Below are positions 1-7,343 of a stretch of DNA of 64,000 nucleotides, one piece after another. The position numbers and the translations under genes were made by a program. The stretch is from Magnetaquicoccus sp039908525. GTDB lineage: Bacteria > Pseudomonadota > Magnetococcia > Magnetococcales > Magnetaquicoccaceae. The notes under the pieces were generated by a model that saw only the letters and a list, made by a program, of their open reading frames with translations, ran no database searches and was not told the origin of the DNA. Numbering within the stretch: position 1 is the stretch's first letter; each line of letters begins with the position of its first letter. The stretch is from assembly GCA_039908525.1 (NCBI GenBank), contig JAMOAY010000004.1, forward strand, positions 1 through 64,000, read 5' to 3'.

Positions 1-2
1 AC

Positions 3-263
3 GACGAGCCTGCCGAAGCGATCACCAATCACCTGAAACGCGCCAATGGGATGCTGACGTTTCTGCATTGCTCCCTGGGGCAATGGAATGAGCAGGCATT
101 CCAGAAGAGGAAGGATGGCTCCCAGCCACGTTTCGAGATGAACCATGCCGACGTGCGCGGCTTGATGGAGTTGATCGGCGCCATTGGTGAGTGCCTCGAT
201 CTGGCTGGGAATACGGTGGAGGTGGCGTTGGCCAGTACGGGGGAGATTGAACCTGCACCCTGA
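3..263 (+). CDS. Hypothetical protein, 5' end cut off by window edge
   Basis: The frame is open from the first bases of the window to a stop at 261-263, giving 86 visible residues. An internal ATG at 51 exists, but the residues before it are also plausible coding sequence, so the true start most likely lies to the left of the window. The visible part is a small soluble protein with two Cys and a hydrophobic helix-like stretch (GLMELIGAIGECLDLAG). I do not recognise the family. It lies next to an oppositely oriented phage-like gene and a ParB-like remnant, so it may be part of a decayed mobile or prophage segment; this is an inference from context only. Confidence 0.5.
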   Translation, partial: DEPAEAITNHLKRANGMLTFLHCSLGQWNEQAFQKRKDGSQPRFEMNHADVRGLMELIGAIGECLDLAGNTVEVALASTGEIEPAP

Positions 264-309
264 CTCTCTGGCCAGATACTGCTGCCAAGGACAGCGGCAC
301 CCTCCCCAA

Positions 310-588
310 TCAAGCTGCCGGCGGGAACCCCCGCATGCGCCACCTTTGAGGGGCACGGGAGCGGAGACGGTTGAATTGCCGTCTGGCTCTGTCCCTGGCC
401 AGGATACGTTCCCGCAGTCTCTTGGCATCCATGTCCAGCACGAAGGCCACCCACTGGAACGAGCCGATATCATCCCCCGGAGTCTTGAGCCACTCCATGG
501 CACCACCACGTTCGGCAGCGTCGTCCAGATCCTCGATTGCCCGAGTCAAGACAGCTGCCCACAACGTGACTTCAGGTTGATCGGCCAT
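310..588 (-). CDS. Small hypothetical protein, phage-like
   Basis: This gene encodes 92 residues. I chose the ATG at 588 because GGGGAGGAAT sits directly upstream at ribosome-binding distance; the frame is open further upstream (to 702) but without such a site. The protein starts MADQPEVTLWAAVLTRAIED, has a central region with GSFQWVAFVLDMD and ends in an Arg-rich tail. The pattern (an N-terminal W/A helix, then a WL segment, then GSF-W followed by a helix) resembles short uncharacterised proteins that I associate with proteobacterial prophages and accessory regions. That resemblance is from memory and unverified. No catalytic residues are recognisable. It sits between a truncated gene and a ParB-like remnant. 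Confidence 0.55.
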   Translation of the reverse strand: MADQPEVTLWAAVLTRAIEDLDDAAERGGAMEWLKTPGDDIGSFQWVAFVLDMDAKRLRERILARDRARRQFNRLRSRAPQRWRMRGFPPAA

Positions 589-768
589 GATTCCTCCCCA
601 TGGTTGGCATTTGGCCACAGGGTAGCCTGTCCAGCTGTTCAAACCAAGCAGGAAGACGGAAACAGCCTCACAGGACGCACGGAGAGCCACTTTACCGGCC
701 ATAGTGGTACCAACCTTTCCAGAGGCGAAACGCCGTCAGAATCGCGTACAGTGGGTTTTCCTGGTCGG

Positions 769-1092
769 ATGGACTTCACCCCCTCCGAGCGGGTGGCGAT
801 TGGCCGGGCGGTTGAAGAGTTTTTGGGGAACAGGCGGGGGCAGCGGACGGACTTGGCCGGCTCAGAACTTCCCCAAAATTTTGGGGAAGTGAAGCCCGGC
901 AAGGAAACCGCCGAAGTCGCCGCCCAAAAAGCCGGCTTCAACAACCCAGAGACCTATCGCCAAGCCAAGGCTGTCGTAGCCAATGGCACCCCCGAGCTGG
1001 TGGAGGCGATGGATCGAGGGGAGGTGGCTGCTGGGATGGTTCCACTTGGCAGGAAGGTGGTGGCGGTCACCGACAGCCAACCAGGATGGTGA
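769..1092 (+). pseudogene. Fragment of a ParB/RepB-like nuclease-domain protein
   Basis: From the ATG at 769 the frame reads 107 residues that look like the middle of a ParB-like protein. It starts with TPSERVAIGRAVEEFLGNRR, continues through a Gly/Lys linker with KETAEVAAQKAGF, then NPETYRQAKAVVANGTPELV and EAMDRGEVA. The helix-turn-helix-like stretch AEVAAQKAGF...ETYRQAKAVV is characteristic of the domain after the ParB nuclease fold. The N-terminal nuclease motifs that such proteins carry (the GRHRL- and NxxR-type motifs) are not visible upstream in any frame I read. The C-terminus ends abruptly with a divergent tail. I read it as a decayed remnant of a partition or accessory regulator, not an active gene. 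The upstream frame stays open to 184, but that extension looks like non-homologous sequence. Confidence 0.5.
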
Positions 1093-1240
1093 TTGATCAC
1101 ACGGGCAGTCTGGCTATGGGTATCTGTCCTGGTGGGAACGGTGGGGATGGGTGGCTTCCTGGAGGGGATGGTTCCGGGTGGGGCAGTGGGGTGTGGCGTG
1201 GAGGTCACAAACAGGGCAACAAAATTTTTTGACGGCATTT

Positions 1241-1268
1241 TTGACGGTACGAAAAATATATCTATTAA
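1241..1268 (+). promoter_or_regulatory. Candidate sigma70-type promoter for a small RNA
   Basis: TTGACG at 1241-1246 is followed after 16 bases by TATTAA at 1263-1268. A better -10 sequence, TATAAT, occurs at 1277-1282 but lies too far from this -35 box. A second TTGACG precedes it at 1229-1234, in a short direct repeat of the form T-tract plus GACGG. The AT-rich setting in a GC-rich genome supports promoter activity. Confidence 0.4.
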
Positions 1269-1275
1269 ATTTTAT

Positions 1276-1393
1276 ATATAATATCAATATATTGCAATTG
1301 CGTTTGGTGTCCGTACAGGACGCCAAATCTGCTTCTGAAGACTGCCGAGAAACACTGAAAAGCCAATAAATTAAACGTTTATTGGCTTTTTTT
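1276..1393 (+). ncRNA. Candidate small non-coding RNA, about 120 nt
   Basis: The segment runs from a promoter-like region to a strong intrinsic terminator and contains no ribosome-binding site or plausible reading frame. Hairpin 1 lies near 1303-1327: TTTGGTGTCC pairs with GGACGCCAAA around a five-base loop, with a single G-U wobble. Hairpin 2 is the terminator at 1358-1390. The sequence between holds a short CTTC/GAAG pairing. I do not recognise it as a known RNA family. The nearness of a ParB-like remnant makes a plasmid- or phage-type antisense or regulatory RNA conceivable, but no target can be named from the sequence. Confidence 0.4.
1358..1393 (+). terminator. Intrinsic (rho-independent) terminator
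   Basis: A perfect 13-bp inverted repeat is present: AAAAGCCAATAAA at 1358-1370 and TTTATTGGCTTTT at 1378-1390, with a seven-base loop. It runs into a T-tract ending at 1393 on the plus strand. It would end transcription coming from the left, and no intact plus-strand protein gene precedes it, which supports a small RNA upstream. Confidence 0.8.
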
Positions 1394-1489
1394 GTGTTCG
1401 AAGAGAACCGAAGAATACCATTGACACCCACAACGTTTGTAGGCACGATTGCGGGCATGCACCCACAAGGAGTTGGAAATTGACATTTG

Positions 1490-1817
1490 TCAGTGGGCTG
1501 GTGTCGGTGCCGGGGGAGGTGGAACAGGTTGGCGTAGATCTTGGGTGGGGGACTGATAGTAGGCCGGGACAGGAGGCGGTGCAAGCCGATTGATTGTGGC
1601 CACTCCACCCAGGATGACAATGCCTGTGGTAACAACCCACTTGATGATATCCACCTTGGCGGCTTCAAGGTCTTCCTTGGTAGCCAACTCCCGCATCCTG
1701 CATTCCTCCACCTTATTGGAAAGCATCGGACAAAGCTTCTGCCTGGGCAGTGGGAATTCCTGATGCTTCCAATTTCCTCACAAAAGCCAAAGTGTCAAAC
1801 GGAACGGCGACGCTCAT
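1490..1817 (-). pseudogene. DUF1640-type coiled-coil membrane protein, frameshifted
   Basis: The ATG at 1817 has a good ribosome-binding site (GGAGG, eight bases upstream) and starts a 34-residue frame, MSVAVPFDTLAFVRKLEASG and onward to SDAFQ, ending in TAA at 1713-1715. The continuation lies in another frame starting at 1726 (MLSNKVEEC...MRELATKEDLEAAKVDIIKW), which carries the hallmark LATKEDLEA coiled coil, a membrane segment (WVVTTGIVILGGVATI) and a Pro-rich tail to 1490. Together they match the layout of DUF1640-family proteins: a conserved N-terminal 'FDTL-F-KL-G' start, a coiled coil and one transmembrane helix. A two-base deletion or a one-base insertion near 1713-1726 would explain the break. 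Reinitiation at the overlapping ATG, or programmed frameshifting, is possible but less likely. Confidence 0.65.
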
Positions 1818-2056
1818 GGTGATTGCCTCCTGGTTGGACTTCCCCCGAACTACAACGGATTCCCCCACCCATTACCAGCGGATTCTTGTTTTGCCACAGG
1901 AGCCCCAGGGGCCATCGGCGGGCTTGAGACCGGTACCACCGTCACCGCCAGCACACCGATAACCCACCTCCATGACGCTGCGCACGAGCTTGTACGGAGG
2001 CAAAGCCGGCACCCGGCGGCGCCAGGCTTGGCAGATCATCCAGGCTGAACCACAGG

Positions 2057-2407
2057 TCACCCCTCCTCGTCATCCTCCTCGTCATCCTCTTCGTCTTCGT
2101 CTTCCATCTCGATACTGTCTACCGGTCGGGCCAGAAAATCCAGGATCTTCCGGTCTTTGCCAAACTTCCCCTGATCCTGACGCAAAATCACCTCGGGGTC
2201 ATCCCCCAGAAACTCAAAACTGTAATGCAGCAGTGCATCTTCCCGGATGACATCCTCGACCAGATAGACCTCCCGCTCTTCGCCGTACCAATCTTCCAGG
2301 GTAAAATGGCGGATGCCATCCAACTTGGTGAGGATCACCTCGGCATCACCAAACTCCAACGTCACGCTCTGCCCCGGCGCCATCTTGGCTATCTCCACGC
2401 TCTCCAC
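2057..2407 (-). CDS. Hypothetical protein with acidic tail
   Basis: This gene encodes 116 residues from a GTG at 2407; GGGAG lies about ten bases upstream. An in-frame ATG eight codons later is an alternative start. Residues 1-95 look like a compact beta-rich domain (SVTLEFGDAEVILTKLDGIRHF, then YGEEREVYLVEDV) with many alternating hydrophobic residues. The last 15 residues are almost only Asp/Glu. The acidic tail is encoded by a short repetitive stretch at 2060-2105. I do not recognise the family. It follows dapB by 24 bases on the same strand, so it may be the last gene of the heat-shock/dapB transcript. No membrane segment, signal peptide or catalytic motif is visible. Confidence 0.6.
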   Translation of the reverse strand: MESVEIAKMAPGQSVTLEFGDAEVILTKLDGIRHFTLEDWYGEEREVYLVEDVIREDALLHYSFEFLGDDPEVILRQDQGKFGKDRKILDFLARPVDSIEMEDEDEEDDEEDDEEG

Positions 2408-2431
2408 GGCATGATCTCTCCCAGCAGCTGG

Positions 2432-3262
2432 TTAAAATCCCAATACATCCCCCATGTCATACAAGCCTGGCGACCGTCCGGACAGCCAAACGGCCGCCCG
2501 CACAGCACCCTTGGCGAACGTCATGCGGCTGGAGGCCCGATGGGTCAGCTCCAACCGCTCCCCTTCGCCGGCAAACAGGACTGTATGGTCACCGACAATA
2601 TCCCCGCCCCGTACCGTGGCAAAGCCGATGGTGCGCGGGTCTCGTTGCCCTGTCACCCCCTGCCGACCGTAAACCGCCACCTCTTCCAGGTTGCGACCAA
2701 TGGCCTGAGCAATGGCCTGTCCCAACCCCAACGCCGTCCCCGAGGGGGCATCGATCTTGTGCCGATGGTGCGCCTCAAGGATCTCGATATCGTACGACGC
2801 CTCCAGAACTTGCGCCACCTCGGCGGCGACCCGCATCAGGAGATTGACCCCCACGCTGAAATTGGGTGCCAGGACAATCGGCAATCGCCCGGCTGCCTCC
2901 TCGATCGAACGCCGACCGGCGGCATCAAAGCCGGTGGTGCCGATCACCAGAGGAGAAGCGCTTGCCACCGCCCGATCAAGAAGAGAGAGGGTCACCTCAG
3001 GCCGGGTGAAGTCGATGATCACCCGCTCCGCCGCAAACAGCTGACCCGGGTCGGCCACAATGGGCACCCCCAACCGCCCGATACCGGCCACATCACCGGC
3101 ATCCTGGCCAATCCACGGCGAACTGGCGTGTTCACTGGCCGCCTGCAGGCAGCAGAGACCCTCGGTCGCCTGCACCGCCTGCACCAGCATGCGGCCCATG
3201 CGCCCGGCCGCACCTACAATCCCAATGGAGCTTGCCGCCACAACCACCCCCGGTCGAATCAA
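2432..3262 (-). CDS. dapB: 4-hydroxy-tetrahydrodipicolinate reductase
   Basis: DapB reduces 4-hydroxy-tetrahydrodipicolinate with NAD(P)H in the lysine/meso-diaminopimelate pathway in the cytoplasm, and so feeds peptidoglycan synthesis. The Rossmann motif IGIVGAAGRMGR is at the N-terminus, followed by the family signatures VIGTTGF, APNFSVGVNL, the catalytic EAHHRHKIDAPSGTAL segment and RGGDIVGDHTV. The length (276 residues) is normal. The annotated start is a TTG whose bases overlap the dnaJ stop; a GTG seven codons later (3241) has a better GGGGG ribosome-binding site and is an equally good start. Location directly after dnaJ suggests cotranscription with the chaperone genes, as in several alphaproteobacteria. 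Confidence 0.95.
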   Translation of the reverse strand: MIRPGVVVAASSIGIVGAAGRMGRMLVQAVQATEGLCCLQAASEHASSPWIGQDAGDVAGIGRLGVPIVADPGQLFAAERVIIDFTRPEVTLSLLDRAVASASPLVIGTTGFDAAGRRSIEEAAGRLPIVLAPNFSVGVNLLMRVAAEVAQVLEASYDIEILEAHHRHKIDAPSGTALGLGQAIAQAIGRNLEEVAVYGRQGVTGQRDPRTIGFATVRGGDIVGDHTVLFAGEGERLELTHRASSRMTFAKGAVRAAVWLSGRSPGLYDMGDVLGF

Positions 3263-4401
3263 CCCGACATTTTATCCAGAAAATCTTTGACTTTTCCCAT
3301 GAAGGAGTTGGACTCCGGCTGGGACTCCGAATCGGAACAGGCGGCAAACTCCTCCAGCAACTCCCTCTGCCGCTTGCTGAGATTGACCGGTGTTTCCACC
3401 CGCACCTCGACCACCAGATCGCCAAAGACACCGGGGCGGTTCAAATGAGGCAACCCTTTGCCGCGCAGCGCCAAACGACGACCGGTCTGGGTGCCCGCCG
3501 TCAAGGTCACCCGCGCCCGGCCACTGAGTGTGGGCACCTCCAGACGCCCCCCCAGCGCCGCCTGCGCAAAGGTGATCGGCACATGGCACAGCAGATCCGC
3601 GTCATAACGCTCGAACATCGGATGGGGGGCCACCTCAATGACGATAAACAGGTCGCCGTTCTTGGCGCCGTGCAACCCAGCCCCCCCCTCGCCGGTCAGG
3701 CGAATCCGATTGCCGGTATCCACACCGGGCGGAATCTTGACCGTCAGGGTTTTCTCGGAACGCACCCGCCCCTGCCCCTGGCAACCGGCGCAGGGATTGC
3801 GGATGATACGCCCCTGACCCCGGCAGGTGGGACAACTGCGCGCCACGGAGAAAAATCCCTGCTGGGTACGCACCTGCCCGGCACCGCCACAGGTTGAGCA
3901 ATTTTCCGGGCCCGAACCCGCCTTGGCACCGCTGCCGTTGCAGGTGGTGCAGACGACTATGGTCGGAATGCGAATGCGCTCCTCCGAGCCATTCATCACC
4001 GCCTCCAGGGTGACGGTCAGATCGTAACGGAAATCCTCACCCCGTTGCGCCCCGGTTGCACCCCGTTGTCCGCGCCCGCCACCACCGAAAATATCGCCAA
4101 AAAACTCCTCGAAGATATCGCCAAAGCCGCCGCCAAAACCGGAGGGATCCCCGGAGAAACCGCCACCCGCCCCCCCCTGACCCAGACCGGCGTGGCCGTA
4201 CTGATCGTAGATGGCGCGTTTCTTGGGGTCCTTGAGAACCTCATAGGCGGCGTTGACCTCCTTGAACTTGGCCTCGGCTCCTTTGTCATCCGGATTCCTG
4301 TCCGGATGCAGATCCATCGCCAGCTTGCGGTAGGCCTTCTTGATGTCGGCATCCTGGGCATCCCGACCGATACCCAGGATTTCATAAAGATCTTTGGGCA
4401 T
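3259..4401 (-). CDS. dnaJ: Chaperone protein DnaJ
   Basis: This is the Hsp40 co-chaperone that delivers clients to DnaK and stimulates its ATPase. The full type-I architecture is visible in 380 residues. It has an N-terminal J domain with the HPD motif (DLHPDRNPDD), a Gly/Phe-rich linker (GFSGDPSGFGGGFGDIFEEF), four CxxCxGxG-type zinc repeats (CTTCNGSG, CSTCGGAG, CPTCRGQG, CAGCQGQG) and the C-terminal substrate-binding domains. It starts four bases after the dnaK stop and overlaps the dapB start by four bases, so translation is probably coupled across dnaK-dnaJ-dapB. The C-terminal residues DFLDKMSG match the usual DnaJ end. Confidence 0.98.
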   Translation of the reverse strand: MPKDLYEILGIGRDAQDADIKKAYRKLAMDLHPDRNPDDKGAEAKFKEVNAAYEVLKDPKKRAIYDQYGHAGLGQGGAGGGFSGDPSGFGGGFGDIFEEFFGDIFGGGGRGQRGATGAQRGEDFRYDLTVTLEAVMNGSEERIRIPTIVVCTTCNGSGAKAGSGPENCSTCGGAGQVRTQQGFFSVARSCPTCRGQGRIIRNPCAGCQGQGRVRSEKTLTVKIPPGVDTGNRIRLTGEGGAGLHGAKNGDLFIVIEVAPHPMFERYDADLLCHVPITFAQAALGGRLEVPTLSGRARVTLTAGTQTGRRLALRGKGLPHLNRPGVFGDLVVEVRVETPVNLSKRQRELLEEFAACSDSESQPESNSFMGKVKDFLDKMSG

Positions 4402-4405
4402 CTAT

Positions 4406-6328
4406 CTACTTCTTATCATCCTTGACTTCTTCATACTCGGCATCCACAAAATCATTGGGTTTTTTGCCACCCCCCGCCGACGGGCCAGGCTCGGCACCCT
4501 CGGCTCCATGACCCGCTGCCGCCCCGGAATCCTTGTAGACCGCCTCGCCCAGCTTCATGGAGATCTCCATCAAAGCCTGTGTCTTGTGGGTAATCTGCTC
4601 GGCGTTGTCCTTCGCCAGCGCCCCTTTCAGATCGGCAATGGCCGACTCGATCTGACCCTTGAGGGCGGCTTCCACCTTGTCGCTGTGCTCCTTCAAGGAT
4701 TTCTCGGTGGTATAGATCAGGGAATCCGCATGGTTGCGGGCATCGATCAACTCCCTCTTTTTCCGGTCCTCGTCGGCATGTTTCTCGGCATCCTGCACCA
4801 TCTGCTTGATCTCGCTCTCGCTCAACCCACCCGATGCCTGGATGCGAATGGACTGCTCTTTGCCGGTGCCCTTGTCCTTGGCGGAGACATGCACCAACCC
4901 GTTGGCATCGATGTCGAAGGTCACCTCGATCTGCGGCACACCCCGTGGCGCCGGAGGAATACCGACCAGATCAAACTGACCCAGCAACTTGTTGTCCGCA
5001 AACATCTCCCGCTCGCCCTGGGCAACCCGGATGGTAACCGCCGACTGCTGATCCGCTGCGGTGGAAAAAACCTGGGACTTTTTGGTGGGAACGGTCGTGT
5101 TCTTCTCGATCAGCTTGGTGTAGACACCGCCCAAAGTCTCAATCCCCAGGGAGAGCGGCGTGACATCCAGCAGCAGGACATCCTGTACCTCGCCCTTCAA
5201 CACCCCGCCCTGAATGGCCGCCCCCACGGCCACCACCTCATCGGGATTGACTCCCTTGTGGGGCTCCTTGCCAAAAAACTCGGTCACCACCGACTGTACC
5301 CTGGGCATCCGGGTCATGCCACCGACCAGAATCACCTCGTCAATGTCACGGGTGGAGACCCCGGCATCCTTCAAGGCCGTGCGACAGGGCCCCAGGGTCC
5401 GCTGCACCAGGTGATCTACCAGAGACTCCAACTTGGCGCGGCTCAGGCTGATGTTGAGATGTTTGGGACCGCTGGCATCGGCGGTGATGAAGGGCAGATT
5501 GACATCCGTCTGGGTGCTGTTGGAGAGTTCGATCTTGGCCTTTTCTCCAGCCTCTTTCAACCGTTGCAGGGCCATGCTGTCCTTGCGCAGATCGATGCCG
5601 GACTCCTTCATGAACTCTCCGGCCAGATAGTCGATGATCGCCTTGTCGAAATCCTCCCCCCCCAGAAAGGTGTCCCCGTTGGTCGATTTGACCTCGAACA
5701 CCCCATCGCCGATCTCCAGCACAGAGATGTCGAAGGTGCCACCCCCCAGGTCGTAAACGGCAATGGTCTGCCCACCCTTTTTGTCCAGCCCATAGGCCAG
5801 AGCTGCCGCTGTCGGTTCGTTGATGATGCGCAACACATTCAAACCGGCAATACGGCCCGCATCCTTGGTGGCCTGCCGCTGGGCATCGTTGAAATAGGCG
5901 GGCACCGTCACGATCGCCTCGGTCACCTTGTCGCCCAGGTAATCCTCCGCAGTCTGCTTCATTTTTTGCAGAATAAAGGCAGAGACCTCGGAGGGACTGA
6001 TCTTCTTGCCGCCCGCATCCACCCAGGCATCCCCGTTGTCGGCCTTGATGATGTTGAACGCCACCTGTTTTTTGTCTTCTGCAGTCAGAGGATCGTCGTA
6101 ACGACGACCAATCAGCCGTTTGATGGCGGAGAGAGTGTTTTTCGGATTGGTCACCGCCTGCCGCTTGGCTGCCTGGCCTACCAGACGTTCCCCACCGGCG
6201 GTAAAGGCCACCATGGATGGAGTTGTCCGACCACCCTCGCTGTTCTCGATCACCTTCGGGTCGCCGCCCTCCATAATGGCCACACACGAATTGGTGGTGC
6301 CCAAATCAATACCAATCACCTTGCCCAT
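4406..6328 (-). CDS. dnaK: Chaperone protein DnaK (Hsp70)
   Basis: DnaK is the ATP-driven chaperone that works with DnaJ and GrpE. I chose the ATG at 6328, preceded by AAGGGG, so that the protein starts MGKVIGIDLGTTNSC; 12 further in-frame codons upstream lack support. The product is 640 residues, the normal length. Visible motifs are the phosphate-1 IDLGTTNSCV, AYFNDAQRQATKDAGRIAGL, the phosphate-2 YDLGGGTFDIS, ILVGGMTRMPRV, the linker region leading to LLLDVTPLSLGIETLGGV, and the C-terminal EEVKD tail. It lies downstream of grpE with a 227-base gap that contains its own promoter-like element, so it is probably transcribed both from the hrcA promoter and separately. Confidence 0.98.
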   Translation of the reverse strand: MGKVIGIDLGTTNSCVAIMEGGDPKVIENSEGGRTTPSMVAFTAGGERLVGQAAKRQAVTNPKNTLSAIKRLIGRRYDDPLTAEDKKQVAFNIIKADNGDAWVDAGGKKISPSEVSAFILQKMKQTAEDYLGDKVTEAIVTVPAYFNDAQRQATKDAGRIAGLNVLRIINEPTAAALAYGLDKKGGQTIAVYDLGGGTFDISVLEIGDGVFEVKSTNGDTFLGGEDFDKAIIDYLAGEFMKESGIDLRKDSMALQRLKEAGEKAKIELSNSTQTDVNLPFITADASGPKHLNISLSRAKLESLVDHLVQRTLGPCRTALKDAGVSTRDIDEVILVGGMTRMPRVQSVVTEFFGKEPHKGVNPDEVVAVGAAIQGGVLKGEVQDVLLLDVTPLSLGIETLGGVYTKLIEKNTTVPTKKSQVFSTAADQQSAVTIRVAQGEREMFADNKLLGQFDLVGIPPAPRGVPQIEVTFDIDANGLVHVSAKDKGTGKEQSIRIQASGGLSESEIKQMVQDAEKHADEDRKKRELIDARNHADSLIYTTEKSLKEHSDKVEAALKGQIESAIADLKGALAKDNAEQITHKTQALMEISMKLGEAVYKDSGAAAGHGAEGAEPGPSAGGGKKPNDFVDAEYEEVKDDKK

Positions 6329-6493
6329 CTTGATAACACCCCTTGTCTTGCAGAATTTGTCCATTCAGCCGCGACCAGCCTCCCGTGCCAACCAGCCTCA
6401 CGAGATTCTGGAAACCATGACACACCTAGCGCAACGGAGAAAACATCCCCGCCGAGCCAACCACGATTTGCAGCCCCAACTCTTCACCGTCTG

Positions 6494-6526
6494 TATATGG
6501 AAACCGTTCCGACTCTTGTCAAGAGT
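6494..6526 (-). promoter_or_regulatory. Putative dnaK promoter with overlapping palindrome
   Basis: Reading the minus strand, TTGACA (plus-strand 6517-6522) is followed by an AT-rich CATATACA segment (around 6492-6499) at 17-19 bases. The -35 hexamer lies inside a perfect inverted repeat, ACTCTTG-A-CAAGAGT (6512-6526). The palindrome could be an operator for a heat-shock repressor, although it is not the classic CIRCE sequence. Confidence 0.45.
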
Positions 6527-6555
6527 GCGCGGAAAATAATGACCGTCGGCTCCGT

Positions 6556-7302
6556 CTACGCGCCATGCTCGGACCCCGCCGAACCCTCCTCCGGATCCGG
6601 TTGTTCTTCCGGTTGCCTGGAAACACCCACCATGGAGGGGCGCAACAGGCGACCGTTGAGCAGATAACCCGTCTGCATCTCCCGCACCACCGTGCCGGGT
6701 TGCAAAGAGGCATCTTCCACCTGCAATACCGCTTGATGCAAATTGGGATCGAAGGGCTCATTCAAGGCCTGGATCCGACTGAGACCGTGCTTGCCAAAGG
6801 CACGGGCCAACTCGTTCTGGGTCATGGCCACCCCTTCCCGGAACATATTCAACTCGGCACTGCACTCTTTCGGCACGGCATCCAGGGCCCGCTCCAGATT
6901 GTCTGCCACCATCAGCAGATCACGGGCAAACCCCTCAATGGCAAACTGCCGTGCCTGCTGACTCTCCCGTTCGAACCGTTTGCGCACATTTTGCATCTCG
7001 GCCACGGCACGCAGGTGGGCGTTGCGCTGCTCCTCGGCCTGGGCCAGGGCGGCCTGCAACTGCGCCTCCAGAGGAGAGGTTTCAGCCCCTGTACTCCCCA
7101 TCTCTGCCGACGTTCGATCCCCTGTCCCGCCAAAAAACCGCATGGACGCATCCTCCGACTGGTCGCTACCCGTTGATTCCGCATCACCGGTCCCGGGCGA
7201 CTCCACATCCGCCGCCGCTGTCACACACGCCTCGACCGATGCAGATTGCCCGTCATCGGTGGCCTGCACCCCCGGTTCCCTCTGTTCTGTCCCTTCTGCC
7301 AT
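6556..7302 (-). CDS. grpE: Nucleotide exchange factor GrpE
   Basis: GrpE releases ADP from DnaK and so restarts its chaperone cycle. I chose the ATG at 7302 because AAAGGAGG precedes it at ideal distance; the open frame upstream has no such site. The protein has 248 residues, longer than the usual ~200 because of an acidic, low-complexity N-terminal stretch of about 75 residues. The long coiled coil follows (QLQAALAQAEEQRNAHLRAV), then the conserved FERE, FARDLLMVADNLERAL, FGKHGLSRIQALNEPFDPN-LHQAV and TVVREMQTGYLLNGRLLRPS segments. It sits between hrcA (41-base gap) and dnaK. Confidence 0.96.
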   Translation of the reverse strand: MAEGTEQREPGVQATDDGQSASVEACVTAAADVESPGTGDAESTGSDQSEDASMRFFGGTGDRTSAEMGSTGAETSPLEAQLQAALAQAEEQRNAHLRAVAEMQNVRKRFERESQQARQFAIEGFARDLLMVADNLERALDAVPKECSAELNMFREGVAMTQNELARAFGKHGLSRIQALNEPFDPNLHQAVLQVEDASLQPGTVVREMQTGYLLNGRLLRPSMVGVSRQPEEQPDPEEGSAGSEHGA

Positions 7303-7343
7303 ATGAGCCTCCTTTACTTTGCCTGAAGCCCGTTTCTTGCCGC

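Larger units (their letters stand above)
1093..1489. other. Intergenic region holding a candidate small RNA
   Basis: No convincing gene is visible. A 62-codon frame begins TTG at 1093 directly after the ParB-like remnant, but it has no ribosome-binding site and a low-complexity Gly/Val composition. Positions 1222-1290 are strikingly AT-rich compared with the rest of the window and hold a promoter-like sequence; 1303-1393 hold two hairpins, the second with a T-tract. Positions 1394-1489 show nothing recognisable. Confidence 0.5.

Noticed and set aside
1093..1281. A 62-codon frame directly after the ParB-like remnant
   Set aside because: TTG start without ribosome-binding site, low-complexity translation, and it runs into the AT-rich promoter region of the candidate small RNA.
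4394..6667. A 757-codon open frame on the plus strand opposite dnaK
   Set aside because: dnaK is unmistakable on the other strand. Long antisense frames opposite dnaK are a known artefact of its codon usage.
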